The notes: a model not told the origin generated them from the sequence alone. A DNA stretch of 64,000 nt from Burkholderia sp. Leaf177 (GCF_001424345.1 NZ_LMPF01000008.1:1-64000), one strand, 5' to 3'; shown: positions 52,841 to 61,849, counted from the stretch's first letter. Program-made: numbers and translations.

Positions 52841-54478
52841 TCAATGTTGTTCGTCGAAGGCGCGAGCCGCACGTTCGGAAGCCACGATAATCAGCTTCAT
52901 GGTCGCCCGCGTTGCGCCGACAAAAAACTTGCGCGCGACTTGTTCGTCGAAGGCGTCGAAGTCGACTTCGGTGAAGATCACGCACGGCGCCGATTGCCCC
53001 TTGAATCGATAAATGGATTCGAGCAGCACGTCGCCCTCGCGATATTCCGGATTCCCGAACAAATCATAAGACCCGGTGAAACTGCGCAGCCGATGCGGCC
53101 CGAGATGCTCGACCGACGTCAGCACGGAACCCTCGCGCCCGCGAAACGACAGCACCGCAATATCCTGCTTCCGGTAACCGAGCGCAAGCGCTTGCGTGAT
53201 CGCGCGTTTGGTCGCCTCGATCACTTCATCGGGGTGACCGTTTTCATACGTGGACAAGCTCACTTCGGAACCATCGAACGGACTGCCTGCGTCGAGCCGA
53301 ACTTCGCGTCCCACGATCCGGCGGATGTACGCAAGCAAATCACGCGGGCTGCGATAGTTCGTGGTCTCGCGCAACGTGGTCCATCCCGGCAGCGGCACGG
53401 GATCGCGGAAATAAAGGTTTTGCATGGGGTCTTCGAGCCACCACCACGCGCCCTCCGGTTTGAGCAGCCGCGCGAGCGCATCGACCCAGACCGCATGGAA
53501 ATCCTGGCCTTCGTCGACGATCAACACGTCGAACTTCCAGTGCTCGGCAATATCGATTTTTGCGAAGCGGTCTTCCAACGTGCTGAACACGTTCGGCTGG
53601 CTGAAGTCAGGCGGCGTGCCGGCGTCGCGTGTGATCGCGGCGCTCAACTGATGGTAGTTGGCAATGCGCGCTTCAGACGGCGCCACCAGCCGGATATGAT
53701 CCGCGAGCGGCCGGTTGAAGCAGACGTAGAGCACGCTGCGTCCCTTCGCCACCGCGTCGCGCATGACCTGTACAGCAAGTTGCGTCTTGCCCGAACCGGC
53801 CGTGCCGATCACGCGCAACCTGAACGGCTCGAACTCGAGGCGTCGCGCCCAGGTTGCAAGACCGCCAGAAAGCCGCGTGACGAGCATGTCTGCCTGGCCG
53901 ACGAGCGCGTTGGTGTCGGGCGTGAGCGCGAGTTCATCGGAGAGAAAATGGTGAATCCGCGCGGATGCTTCGAAGCGCGGTTCATCCGGCGGAAGGATTT
54001 CCAGCACGACCGACGGCAGCCTGGATTTACGGCTCGCATCGACAATCCGCGATTCGGGAACACCCGCAATAGAGGCATCCTTGACCGTGTAGTCCGGGCA
54101 ATAAAGCAGCTCTTCAATGCGATACGTGCCGGCGCCGAACGCCGCCGTGAATCGGCGATGCAGGTTTTCGAGCGTATGCGCCAGCTGAATGGCGACGTTG
54201 CGCTCCTTTTGCATGTAGACCTTCATCAGGCCGGCCGGCGTCTCACGCAGAAACCCGGCCTTTTGTTCGATCACGAGCACCCGGCCCGAAGGCGCGACCA
54301 CGACGAAATCCGCTTCCCCGAAAACGGAAAAGCCTTCGTTGATGCGCGTCCAGTGCACGCCGTGATACACGGTGTAGTCGTCGGGAAGCTTCGAGAGCAG
54401 TGCGAGCGTATCGAGCTCGCGTGCGGCCGCGCCGGTTGCTTCCAGGTTTTTCCAGTCGTCGGGGACGATTCGAGCCAT
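52841..54478 (-). CDS. NERD-like nuclease/superfamily 1 helicase protein
   Basis: A 545-residue protein. The N-terminal ~120 residues resemble a NERD nuclease-related domain (GEADFVVVAPSGRVLVIEQKAG has the E-x-D...E-x-K outline of that fold). Then a UvrD/RecB-type superfamily 1 helicase follows: Walker A GTAGSGKTQLAVQV, Walker B DVLIVDEGQDFHA, motif III-like WWWLEDPMQNLYF, and C-terminal motifs ESIYRFKGQSAPCVIFTEVD and VGATRATMKLIIVAS. It probably unwinds or processes DNA ends in repair or in defence against foreign DNA. It stands alone, upstream of and 4 bp from the molybdopterin-fold gene on the same strand, with no other defence gene beside it. Confidence 0.8.
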   Translation of the reverse strand: MARIVPDDWKNLEATGAAARELDTLALLSKLPDDYTVYHGVHWTRINEGFSVFGEADFVVVAPSGRVLVIEQKAGFLRETPAGLMKVYMQKERNVAIQLAHTLENLHRRFTAAFGAGTYRIEELLYCPDYTVKDASIAGVPESRIVDASRKSRLPSVVLEILPPDEPRFEASARIHHFLSDELALTPDTNALVGQADMLVTRLSGGLATWARRLEFEPFRLRVIGTAGSGKTQLAVQVMRDAVAKGRSVLYVCFNRPLADHIRLVAPSEARIANYHQLSAAITRDAGTPPDFSQPNVFSTLEDRFAKIDIAEHWKFDVLIVDEGQDFHAVWVDALARLLKPEGAWWWLEDPMQNLYFRDPVPLPGWTTLRETTNYRSPRDLLAYIRRIVGREVRLDAGSPFDGSEVSLSTYENGHPDEVIEATKRAITQALALGYRKQDIAVLSFRGREGSVLTSVEHLGPHRLRSFTGSYDLFGNPEYREGDVLLESIYRFKGQSAPCVIFTEVDFDAFDEQVARKFFVGATRATMKLIIVASERAARAFDEQH

Positions 54479-54633
54479 GCTTCGCCTTCGCGCTAAATAC
54501 GGGATTCGGGGCTTGGTTCAGCGTGTTCGCCGCGCGCCTTCGGCATGCCGCAACATCGCCCGGATCAAGCCGGATTCGGGAAATCTGCGGCCATTGTACG
54601 CAAGCCGCGCGAGTCCCCGGCCCGTTTCCCGGA

Positions 54634-55305
54634 TCAGTCCGCAAAGTCGTATTTGCCGCCGCGTTCGAGTGCTCGCTGATAAGCGGGACGCGCATGAATC
54701 CGCTGCAGAAATGCCGATATGCGCGGCAGGGATTTGGCGCCTGCGCGCTGGCTGGCGGCTTCGAGCGGAAAGCTCATTTGAACGTCGGCGGCGCTGAAGG
54801 TATCGCCTGCAAACCACTCAGACTTCGACAACTCGTTTTCCACATAACCGAAGTGCAGCTTCAATTGCGGATCGATAAAACTTTCCTGCATGGTCTGCGA
54901 TATCCGGCGCGCGATCGGCTTCACAAAAAACGGCATGGGCGCGCTGCCGATGCGCAACGCTACGAGCTTGAGCAACAGCGGCGGCATGGCCGAACCCTCG
55001 GCGTAGTGCATCCAGTAATCGTAACGCAGCCGCTCGGGCGAAATGCCGTGCGGCGGCGCGAAGCGGCCCTCGCCATAACGCTCGTTCAGATACGCCAGGA
55101 TTGCGCCGGATTCGGCAAGCGTGCGCCCTTCGTCGGTGATGACCGGTGACTTGCCTAGCGGATGCACCGCGCGCAGTTCGGGTGGCGCGAGCATGGTATT
55201 TGGATCGCGTTGATAACGCTTGATGTCGTATTCGACGCCCAATTCTTCCAGCATCCAGAGCACGCGTTGTGAGCGGGAATTATTGAGGTGGTGAACTATG
55301 AGCAT
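54634..55305 (-). CDS. Glutathione S-transferase
   Basis: A 223-residue GST. The ATG at 55305 gives the typical thioredoxin-fold start LIVHHLNNSRSQRVLWMLEELGV, with a Ser as the likely catalytic residue. The glutathione site (HPLGKSPVITDEGRTLAESGAILAYL) is intact, followed by the all-helical C-terminal domain with AGDTFSAADVQMSFPLE. The longer reading upstream adds 27 residues with no ribosome site. It conjugates glutathione to electrophiles or reduces peroxides; the substrate is not predictable. It is a single gene. Confidence 0.9.
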   Translation of the reverse strand: MLIVHHLNNSRSQRVLWMLEELGVEYDIKRYQRDPNTMLAPPELRAVHPLGKSPVITDEGRTLAESGAILAYLNERYGEGRFAPPHGISPERLRYDYWMHYAEGSAMPPLLLKLVALRIGSAPMPFFVKPIARRISQTMQESFIDPQLKLHFGYVENELSKSEWFAGDTFSAADVQMSFPLEAASQRAGAKSLPRISAFLQRIHARPAYQRALERGGKYDFAD

Positions 55306-55510
55306 GGAGGCTTTGCGATAAGGGTTGAGGTCCGGGCGCGAACGCGCAAAGAATACAACACCGGCGCCCGCGCGGGACATTGGCAAAACCGAGTCGATCC
55401 TCGGTTTGTTTACGCTGCATTGCGCACCAGGCGCGTTTTATGCGTGGGCGATGTTCCGGCTTACATGTCAATTCCAACAACCACGCGCGCACGCACGCAA
55501 AGGACATTTC

Positions 55511-55681
55511 ATGACCCTGGTGATTTATCTCGTCGGCTGGCTGATCTTGATCGGTGGCGTTTCGTGGGCGCTCGTCGCCATGCACGTGACGCAGCACACC
55601 ATCCTGATCGTCGATGTGATCCTGCTCGGAATCGCGGTCATCACGGGTGCCACCCGGGCACGCAATCGCGACCGGTCTTAG
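55511..55681 (+). CDS. Small two-helix membrane protein
   Basis: A 56-residue protein starting at the ATG at 55511, with AAGGA seven bases before it. Two hydrophobic helices (LVIYLVGWLILIGGVSWALV and HTILIVDVILLGIAVITGA) are separated by a short polar turn and followed by a basic tail (RARNRDRS), so both ends are probably in the cytoplasm. I know of similar small membrane proteins in Burkholderia but no function. It converges with the receiver gene; a GC-rich hairpin (arms at 55689-55696 and 55709-55716) lies between them. Confidence 0.75.
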   Translation: MTLVIYLVGWLILIGGVSWALVAMHVTQHTILIVDVILLGIAVITGATRARNRDRS

Positions 55682-55726
55682 GCGAATCGCGGCGGCTGGC
55701 CAAGGCTTGCCGCCGCTCGAATAGCC

Positions 55727-56140
55727 CTACGACAAAACCCGCGCGCTCAGCGACTGCTGGATCAACGTGACCAATGCATCCGGATGTGCGGGCTTGGTCA
55801 TGAAGTGCTGGAACCCTTCGCCGATACTTCGCAATCGGTACTCGTCGCCGTCGTGGCCTGTGAGCGCAATTGCAATCGATGGCGTCAAGTTGCCTCGAAT
55901 TTCATGGTCGCGCAAACGTTGGATCAGGTAGAAGCCGTCCATCATCGGCAAGTCGATATCGCAGATCACTGCATCTGGCAGAACGCGAATGGCGGTTTCC
56001 GCGCCCTCTTCGGCGTCGGCTACGGCAACCACATCCGCGCCTTCTTCCTCCAACAACATACGCAGTGATTCCCTGCTTTCCAGATCGTCTTCAACCAGCA
56101 CGATCCGGGCATGTCCCAGTCTCGCTACATCATTCATCAT
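55727..56140 (-). CDS. Single-domain response regulator receiver
   Basis: A 137-residue receiver with no output domain, starting at the first of two adjacent ATGs (56140). It has the acidic pocket (VLVEDDLES), phosphoacceptor Asp in VICDIDLPMMDG, Thr in IALTGHDG and Lys in FMTKPAH. Stand-alone receivers pass phosphate between kinases and phosphotransfer proteins or act by protein contact. No kinase is encoded directly beside it; the hybrid kinases in this window are candidates only by proximity. The longer in-frame reading from 56200 lacks a ribosome site. Confidence 0.85.
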   Translation of the reverse strand: MMNDVARLGHARIVLVEDDLESRESLRMLLEEEGADVVAVADAEEGAETAIRVLPDAVICDIDLPMMDGFYLIQRLRDHEIRGNLTPSIAIALTGHDGDEYRLRSIGEGFQHFMTKPAHPDALVTLIQQSLSARVLS

Positions 56141-56513
56141 TATCTTTTCGTACAGCTCAAACAGGATTTCGGTGCCGATGTCGCTGCTGCGTCTTCTCAC
56201 TCTTTGCTAACACTTACCAATTGCAGCACTACGGCGCGAGATCCATGCGGCACCGTGTTATAAGCCGAGCACGCCGGTGTCGAACGTTGCACGGTTCAAA
56301 TTTTTCAACGGGCGCAGTATGCCTCATCGATTTCGAACAACCATTTAGCAAAAAACAGACCGACCGCAGAAAGTGCATGAGCAACGGCGGTGGGAGCCTT
56401 TCTACACAAGGCTTTGCCATGTCTTACCTTTTGTTGAAATGAAACATCACGACAATAAGCACGCTGGTAAGCGGGTAACTTTCGGTGCACCAAATTGCAT
56501 CGAAAGATCAGAT
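56141..56513. other. Intergenic region, no gene seen
   Basis: About 370 bases upstream of the receiver gene and downstream of the AraC gene on the same strand. It is A+T-richer than its neighbours and contains only short frames without ribosome sites. It must hold the receiver promoter; no terminator hairpin was recognised. Confidence 0.45.
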
Positions 56514-57374
56514 TTATTGGCTTGATCGTGCAACGCTGGCGTTCTTTATGACGGGATTATGCGAGCGCAGCAACGCACGGTATTCGGTCGGCGTAAGGCC
56601 AACGGTCGCCTTGAATTGCCGCGTGAACGCGCTGTGATCCGTGTAGCCGCACAGCGCCGCCACGTCCGTCACCTTGTCGTGCGTGACGAGAAGCGCTGTG
56701 GCTGCATCGAGCCGCGTCTTGAGCAACACTTGCCGCGGCGTCAGATGAAACACCTTGTGGAAATAGCGCTCGAGTTGCGCAATGGACATGTTCGCCATGG
56801 ACGCGAGATGCGGCATGTTCAGCGGCTGCACGAAATTGCACTGGATATGCTGGACCACGGCGGCCAGCCTGCTATATGCAGGATGCGTGCTTTCATCGGC
56901 TTGCAGGTCGCGCGAAATTCCTGCAAGACCCACCACGTTGCCGTGTGCATCGTGAAGCGGCTGTTTCGACGTCATGCACCAGCCGGGCTGGCGTGCCGGA
57001 TAAAGATGCAGTTCCAGCTGGTCGATCATCGCGTTGCCTTGCGCAATGACCGAGCGGTCCTGTGCCGTATAAATGCGCCCGAAACGTTGCGGGAAAACTT
57101 CTTCCGCGGTCTTGCCCAACAACCCTGATTTTTCTTTCAGACCGCAACGTGAAGCAAGCGCGCGGTTCACCAGCGCGTAGCGCGCCTCTTCGTCTTTGAC
57201 AAAGAACACGATGTCAGGCATTGCATCGAAGACCGGCTCAAGCAGCCTGAAATGCTCGAGCATGGTGTCGAGCGTGGAGGCGCCCGCAGCCGAATGCAGC
57301 GCGGCATGCAGGCCGGCCCGGTTGATCGCTTGCTCATGCGCGCGTGGCGCCGGACGGTCCGTCGTAGTGATCAT
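56514..57374 (-). CDS. AraC-family regulator with N-terminal PAS domain
   Basis: A 286-residue regulator. Residues about 40-160 form a PAS-like sensor (FDAMPDIVFFVKDEEARYALVNRALASRCG, then HDAHGNVVGLAGISRDLQ). The C-terminal ~100 residues are a standard AraC double helix-turn-helix (ASMANMSIAQLERYFHKVF, VTDVAALCGYTDHSAFTRQFKATVG, ending TPTEYR). It is followed on the other side by the hydroxyproline epimerase gene, 131 bp away and on the same strand, and is probably the regulator of that locus. A 16-bp asymmetric sequence repeated three times upstream of the epimerase and deaminase genes could be its binding site. Confidence 0.88.
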   Translation of the reverse strand: MITTTDRPAPRAHEQAINRAGLHAALHSAAGASTLDTMLEHFRLLEPVFDAMPDIVFFVKDEEARYALVNRALASRCGLKEKSGLLGKTAEEVFPQRFGRIYTAQDRSVIAQGNAMIDQLELHLYPARQPGWCMTSKQPLHDAHGNVVGLAGISRDLQADESTHPAYSRLAAVVQHIQCNFVQPLNMPHLASMANMSIAQLERYFHKVFHLTPRQVLLKTRLDAATALLVTHDKVTDVAALCGYTDHSAFTRQFKATVGLTPTEYRALLRSHNPVIKNASVARSSQ

Positions 57375-57505
57375 TCGCGTCTCGCTGGCGTCGTCGATGT
57401 CCGCGATTTGCGCCGGGTTTTCAACTCAACCCAAGGCGCATTGCGTTGCGCCCGATTATAGAGGCGACACGCGTGCGCCAAAATTGGTAATGACCGCAAG
57501 CCGCG

Positions 57506-58459
57506 TCAAGCCGCCCGGATGCCTTTGGCGAACGGATCGGTATCGTCGAAACAAAGGCGACCTTCCGCCATGATGTGCGCGCGGCCCGTAATGACCGGAA
57601 TTACCGCCGTTTTCTCATCCGTGTTTGCACGCTGATAGCACGCGTCGAACACGCTGCCAATAATGCTTTCCTGGCGCCATATTTCGCCCTCGGCAAGCTC
57701 GCGGTCGGCGGAAAGACACGCGACTTTCGCGCTCGTGCCCGTCCCGCACGGAGAGCGATCGTACGCGCTGCCCGGACATAGAACGAAGTTGCGGCTGTCG
57801 ATGCCCTCGCGCGGCGAATCTGCGAACAATTCGATGTGATCGATGACCGCGCCATGTGCGCCGGTGATGTTCTGCGCGTGCAGCGCAATGCGCACGGCAT
57901 CCGCAAATGCCGTCAAGCGCGGGATGTTGTTTGCATCGAGTTCCTGGCCATGATTTCCTGCGAGGAAAAACCAGTTGCCGCCCCAGGCGACGTCGCCCGT
58001 AAGCGATCCGTGATTGGGGACATCGACGGTGACCGCGTGCCGGTGTCTGTATGCAGGAACGTTGCGTACGCTCACGCTGCCATCTTCGTTGAGCGTTGCT
58101 TCGACAATGCCTGCCGGCGTCTGGATCTTGTACGATCCTGCCCCGATCTTCCCAAGATAAGCAAGCGATACCACGAGGCCTATCGTCCCGTGACCGCACA
58201 TGCCGAGGTAGCCGACATTATTGAAAAAGATGACGGCGGCTACGCATTCGGGATCATCCGGCTCGCATAACAACGCGCCCACGATGACGTCGGAACCGCG
58301 CGGTTCCGTGACGACACCTGCGCGCCAGTCGTCATGATATTCGCGAAGATAGTTGAGGCGCTCGGTCAGCGTGCCAGCGCCGAGATCCGGCCCTCCGGAC
58401 ATGACGAGGCGCGTAGGTTCGCCGCCGGTATGCGAGTCGATGAAGTTCACGGTTTTCAT
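57506..58459 (-). CDS. lhpA: 4-hydroxyproline 2-epimerase
   Basis: A 317-residue enzyme of the proline-racemase superfamily. Both catalytic cysteines are present, Cys88 in [11 protein letters not shown] and Cys238 in [12 protein letters not shown], so it can invert C-alpha of trans-4-hydroxy-L-proline to cis-4-hydroxy-D-proline; enzymes with Thr in place of the second Cys are dehydratases. The start [14 protein letters not shown] is typical. It faces a DapA-family deaminase gene across 243 bp, matching the known pathway in which a D-hydroxyproline dehydrogenase acts between them. That dehydrogenase is not encoded here; a similar enzyme lies at 24.3-27.1 kb. Confidence 0.9.
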   Translation of the reverse strand: MKTVNFIDSHTGGEPTRLVMSGGPDLGAGTLTERLNYLREYHDDWRAGVVTEPRGSDVIVGALLCEPDDPECVAAVIFFNNVGYLGMCGHGTIGLVVSLAYLGKIGAGSYKIQTPAGIVEATLNEDGSVSVRNVPAYRHRHAVTVDVPNHGSLTGDVAWGGNWFFLAGNHGQELDANNIPRLTAFADAVRIALHAQNITGAHGAVIDHIELFADSPREGIDSRNFVLCPGSAYDRSPCGTGTSAKVACLSADRELAEGEIWRQESIIGSVFDACYQRANTDEKTAVIPVITGRAHIMAEGRLCFDDTDPFAKGIRAA

Positions 58460-58509
58460 GCTGTCATCGTAGGAATTGGGGCGCGTTGCGTCTTGGTCGC
58501 GCTAGGCGT

Positions 58510-58768
58510 GTTCAATGCCGATTTCAGCATAATCTTTGCGGCTGGCTGGGTGCGTCTGAGCGCGGCCCAAGGGCAATTATTCAGCAAACAGACAGCGAAA
58601 TCCCTATGCTGAAATCGGCACCCGGCCTGCGTGCCAGATGCAAGACCATCGGTTTTTCAAGGCTTAGACTCTATCCAATTCACTATTGTCAGGAGCGCTG
58701 CCGTGGCACATATCTGGGAAGGCGTCATGCCCGCCGTCACAACGAAGTTCAATGCCGATTTCAGCATA
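58510..58768. repeat. Three copies of a 16-bp element around the deaminase promoter
   Basis: TGCCGATTTCAGCATA occurs at 58516-58531, as its exact complement at 58605-58620, and again at 58753-58768 inside the start of the deaminase gene. The first and third copies match over 22 bases (58510-58531 and 58747-58768). Centres are 89 and 148 bp apart. Three exact asymmetric 16-mers in 260 bp, with one inverted, are far beyond chance. They may be operator sites for the nearby AraC-type regulator. Confidence 0.7.
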
Positions 58769-59608
58769 GACCGCGAGTGGACGAAGAAGAATATCGAAGC
58801 GCAAATCAGCGCGGGAGTCGACGGCATCATCGTGTGTGGATCGCTTGGCGAAGCATCCACGCTGTCCCTCGAAGAGAAGCTGGACGTGCTGGATATCGCC
58901 GTCGATGCAGCGCGGGATCGTGTGCCAGTGCTCTTGACCATCGCTGAAAACAGCACACTCGACGGCTGCCGTCAGGCCGAACTCGGCGTGAAACACGGCG
59001 CCGCGGGTTATATGGTTTTGCCCGGCTTGCGCTACGTATCCGATCGCCGCGAGACGCTGAATCATTACCGAGTGATCGCCAGCGCCAGCCCGTTGCCGAT
59101 CATGGTCTACAACAACCCGCTTGCTTACGGCGTGGACGTGACGCCCGACATGTTCGCCGAACTCGCCGACGAAAAGAAGTTCGTCGCGATCAAGGAATCA
59201 GCTGGCGACGTGCGCCGGTTTACCGATCTCATCAACGCCGTCGGCGATCGATACGCCCTTTTTTGCGGCGTCGATAACCTTGCAATGGAGGCCGTTTTGA
59301 TGGGCGCGCATGGCTGGGTCGCGGGGCTCGTGTGCGCGTTCCCGGCTGAAACGGTAGCCATTTTCAAGCTGTTGAAGGCCGGGCGCCTGGAAGAAGCGCG
59401 CACGATCTACCGCTGGTTTGCACCCATGCTCGCGCTCGATGTCTCCACGAAACTCGTGCAGAACATCAAGCTTGCAGAAGCGATAGTCGGTCTAGGCACC
59501 GAACCGGTTCGTCCGCCACGCCTGCCGCTTGCAGGCGACGAGCGGCGCGAAGTCGAGGCGCTGATCCGCCATTCGATCGAAACACGTCCGGCCTTGCCGG
59601 CTTATTAA
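58703..59608 (+). CDS. lhpC: DapA-family lyase, probable pyrroline-4-hydroxy-2-carboxylate deaminase
   Basis: A 301-residue protein of the dihydrodipicolinate synthase/N-acetylneuraminate lyase family. The GTG at 58703 follows AGGAG and is preferred to an earlier ATG. The Schiff-base lysine is near 164 (FVAIKESAGD) and the catalytic Tyr near 136 (MVYNNPLAYG), with GSLGEASTLS in place of the usual GTTGE. In hydroxyproline breakdown, a member of this family removes ammonia from 1-pyrroline-4-hydroxy-2-carboxylate to give 2-oxoglutarate semialdehyde. The divergent epimerase gene supports that role. A strong hairpin follows the stop. Confidence 0.82.
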   Translation: MAHIWEGVMPAVTTKFNADFSIDREWTKKNIEAQISAGVDGIIVCGSLGEASTLSLEEKLDVLDIAVDAARDRVPVLLTIAENSTLDGCRQAELGVKHGAAGYMVLPGLRYVSDRRETLNHYRVIASASPLPIMVYNNPLAYGVDVTPDMFAELADEKKFVAIKESAGDVRRFTDLINAVGDRYALFCGVDNLAMEAVLMGAHGWVAGLVCAFPAETVAIFKLLKAGRLEEARTIYRWFAPMLALDVSTKLVQNIKLAEAIVGLGTEPVRPPRLPLAGDERREVEALIRHSIETRPALPAY

Positions 59609-59616
59609 ATACTAAG

Positions 59617-59637
59617 GCGCCGGAGCAATTCCGGCGC
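59617..59637 (+). terminator. Hairpin terminator after the deaminase gene
   Basis: Arms GCGCCGGA (59617-59624) and TCCGGCGC (59630-59637) with a five-base loop start 8 bases after the stop and are followed by GTCGCTTTG. The stem is strong and the T-run short. It probably ends the deaminase transcript. Confidence 0.65.
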
Positions 59638-59808
59638 GTCGCTTTGTATCGGCGGCACCGTCCGCACCTCGAGGCGGCTTCATTTCGAAGCCCGCCCACG
59701 CCTTGACTCCCCATTGCCACGCCTCTAGAGAATCAACAAACAGCGCAAAGTTATCGGGTTCGTTATATTCTCCCGGATATCACGATAAAGCATTGCAAGG
59801 AGTTCCCG

Positions 59809-60336
59809 ATGTCCGGGCAACAGGAAAGTTCGCATCGCGTTGCAACATCAATTTCAGTCGCCCATAGTTTGTCGGGGGCAATCACGCCGCTCAACACCGC
59901 GCGCGATCCCGATCACACGGCCGCAATCCGCGACGTGGTCGATGCGTTCCGGAACCTCCACGCAAGCGTCGCCCGTTTTGTTTTGATGCTCGAAGATGTA
60001 CTGGGCGACGCCCGTTCGCTAGAAGCGACATCCGGGCAAACACTCGGTGAGCTTTTATCGTCGCTCTACGATCACGCGCGCGCTTTGGGCTTTGTGCGCA
60101 TCGACGATTTGCGCTTCGCCATCGAGACAGCGCGTTCGGCGGAACAGCAACGTGATCTGGTTTTCCAGGTCACGCCGGGAAGCGGAACCGAGGGTCTGCA
60201 GCGCGTTGCGCGTGGCTTCCAGAAGCTGGATGCGACCTTCGTCGGCCTTTGCGTCGAGCATGTGCTGGAGCAGCATTATCGCGATCGCGCCAACGCCAAC
60301 GCCAACGCCAACGCCAACGCCGACGCATCGGTCTAG
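59809..60336 (+). CDS. Protein of unknown function with an Asn-Ala repeat tail
   Basis: A 175-residue soluble protein starting at the ATG at 59809 after AAGGAG. It is mostly helical (AIRDVVDAFRNLHASVARFVLMLEDVLGDARSLEA) with no signal peptide or membrane helix. I recognise no family. The end carries five perfect GCCAAC hexamers and one variant, giving an (Ala-Asn) repeat near residues 161-172. Because the unit is six bases, copy-number change would lengthen or shorten the tail without shifting the frame. It stands between the deaminase and DUF2325 genes in the same direction. Confidence 0.6.
   Translation: MSGQQESSHRVATSISVAHSLSGAITPLNTARDPDHTAAIRDVVDAFRNLHASVARFVLMLEDVLGDARSLEATSGQTLGELLSSLYDHARALGFVRIDDLRFAIETARSAEQQRDLVFQVTPGSGTEGLQRVARGFQKLDATFVGLCVEHVLEQHYRDRANANANANANADASV
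60289..60324 (+). repeat. In-frame hexanucleotide tandem repeat
   Basis: Five perfect copies of GCCAAC plus one GCCGAC lie near the 3' end of the 59809 gene. Such hexamers expand and contract by slippage, and this one keeps the reading frame. It is too short-period and uninterrupted to be a CRISPR array. Confidence 0.9.
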
Positions 60337-60467
60337 CAACAAAGCCGGCACGGCCGTTCGCGTTCGGATATGCCTCGTTATATTCGATGGTATATTTCGC
60401 TTGTCCGATGCCAGACATTCTTTGTGCCGTCTTTTGTCCGGCTGCCTGAAACCCAGATCGAATCGAG

Positions 60468-61820
60468 GTGAATGTGCAATCCGCTCCACCTTTCCGTTTA
60501 GCCCCGGCGGGCCGTGCCCGCAAGACGTCAGGCGAATCTGCCGGAGACGCGGGCGCTTACAAGGGTTTATCGGCCGATGCATGCTGCACGCCCTCTAATG
60601 CAGAGCTTCGGAGCGTGAACCGGCGCGCGCGGCTGGCCGACCTGGATTCGCATCTGCATTGCTCGATCATTGGAACGTGCCTGAGCACGAACGAACTCAG
60701 AAAGCTCGTCCCCAAGTTCACCGATCTCGACAAGCAGCACGCCAGCGACCTCGAGATTCATCACGCGGCGGTGGAGCTTGCCATAGAAGGCGGGCCGGCA
60801 GCGAAGGCCCTGCAGAAGGCACTCGATGCCCGCTACTCAGGCGCGGTGCGTCGGTTCGAAACAGCCAAAACGTCTGAAGCCTTGTTAGTGTTATGGAAAG
60901 AGGCGCTCAAAAGTGGCGACATTCCGCCGGCTTACTGGGCGCTGATGACGCATCCGCAAGCCGTCATGAGCGTGCGGCAGACTGCGTTCGGCGACTTGCA
61001 CATGCTGTCTCATCTGGTCGGTGCCGCAAACCGGGCGGACATTCGCCGGCTGGTTGCGCTAGAGGAAGAAAACGCAGCGCTGAAAGACAAGACAGAGCGT
61101 CAGCAAAGCAAGCTGCATGAGGTCAGTACCGAGCGCGATGCAACCGTACGACGCTTAACCGAACAACTCGCCGCGATGTCGGCGAAGGCGCTACGTGCGC
61201 CGGATGTATCGGAGGGAAGCCTTGAAGCCGAAGTTCAGACGCTTCGTGAAGCAATGGTTGCGCGCGATGAACGGCTGGCGATCCACACCAGCCGGCGTGA
61301 AGCTGCGGAACAACGCGCAATCAACGAGCAAAATTACGCACGCGCGCTAAGCGCGCGCCTTGACGACACAATCGCTACGCTCAACATCGTGCAGGCCGAA
61401 TGTGGCGCACTGGAACAAGCGATGCTCGCCCAAGGCGAAGAGGCAGGATCGCGCCGTGCGGACCTCGAAAATCTCACGGGCAAGCGTGTGGTTTATGTCG
61501 GCGGCCGGCCGGGATCAAACGCGGCGTTGAGGCAACTGGTTGAATCGGCGGGCGGCGATTTTGTCGTGCACGATGGCGGCATAGAAGACCGCAAAGGTAT
61601 GTTCGCGGCCGCGTTGCCGCGCGCGGATATCGTTGTGTTTCCGGTGGATTGCATCGACCATGATTCCATGAATTTGCTCAAGCGCGTCTGCGATCGTCAT
61701 CAGGTCGACTATCATCCGGTGAGGACGGCAAGCGTGGCAAGCTTCATGGAATTGATGGCGCGGCTTGGCCGAACTGCGTCTCAACCGCCGGCCTCGCGCT
61801 TTTGCCTGAAGCATGGCTAA
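60468..61820 (+). CDS. DUF2325-domain protein with coiled coil
   Basis: A 450-residue soluble protein. The start is GTG at 60468, or GTG at 60474, which has better spacing from GAGG. The middle (about residues 200-340) is a long coiled coil rich in Glu, Arg and Ala. The C-terminal ~95 residues are a DUF2325 domain (RVVYVGGRPGSNAALRQLVESAGGDFVVHDGG, then ADIVVFPVDCIDHDSM). The role of DUF2325 is unknown to me; it has a Rossmann-like outline. The gene is followed by, and converges with, a ModE-type gene and a NifQ-like gene. Confidence 0.8.
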   Translation: MNVQSAPPFRLAPAGRARKTSGESAGDAGAYKGLSADACCTPSNAELRSVNRRARLADLDSHLHCSIIGTCLSTNELRKLVPKFTDLDKQHASDLEIHHAAVELAIEGGPAAKALQKALDARYSGAVRRFETAKTSEALLVLWKEALKSGDIPPAYWALMTHPQAVMSVRQTAFGDLHMLSHLVGAANRADIRRLVALEEENAALKDKTERQQSKLHEVSTERDATVRRLTEQLAAMSAKALRAPDVSEGSLEAEVQTLREAMVARDERLAIHTSRREAAEQRAINEQNYARALSARLDDTIATLNIVQAECGALEQAMLAQGEEAGSRRADLENLTGKRVVYVGGRPGSNAALRQLVESAGGDFVVHDGGIEDRKGMFAAALPRADIVVFPVDCIDHDSMNLLKRVCDRHQVDYHPVRTASVASFMELMARLGRTASQPPASRFCLKHG

Positions 61821-61849
61821 GGCGAGCACAGCCGAAGCGAAACCAAACC

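Noticed and set aside
60289..60324. Possible CRISPR array from the tandem units
   Set aside because: The units are six bases, contiguous, without spacers, and lie within a coding frame.
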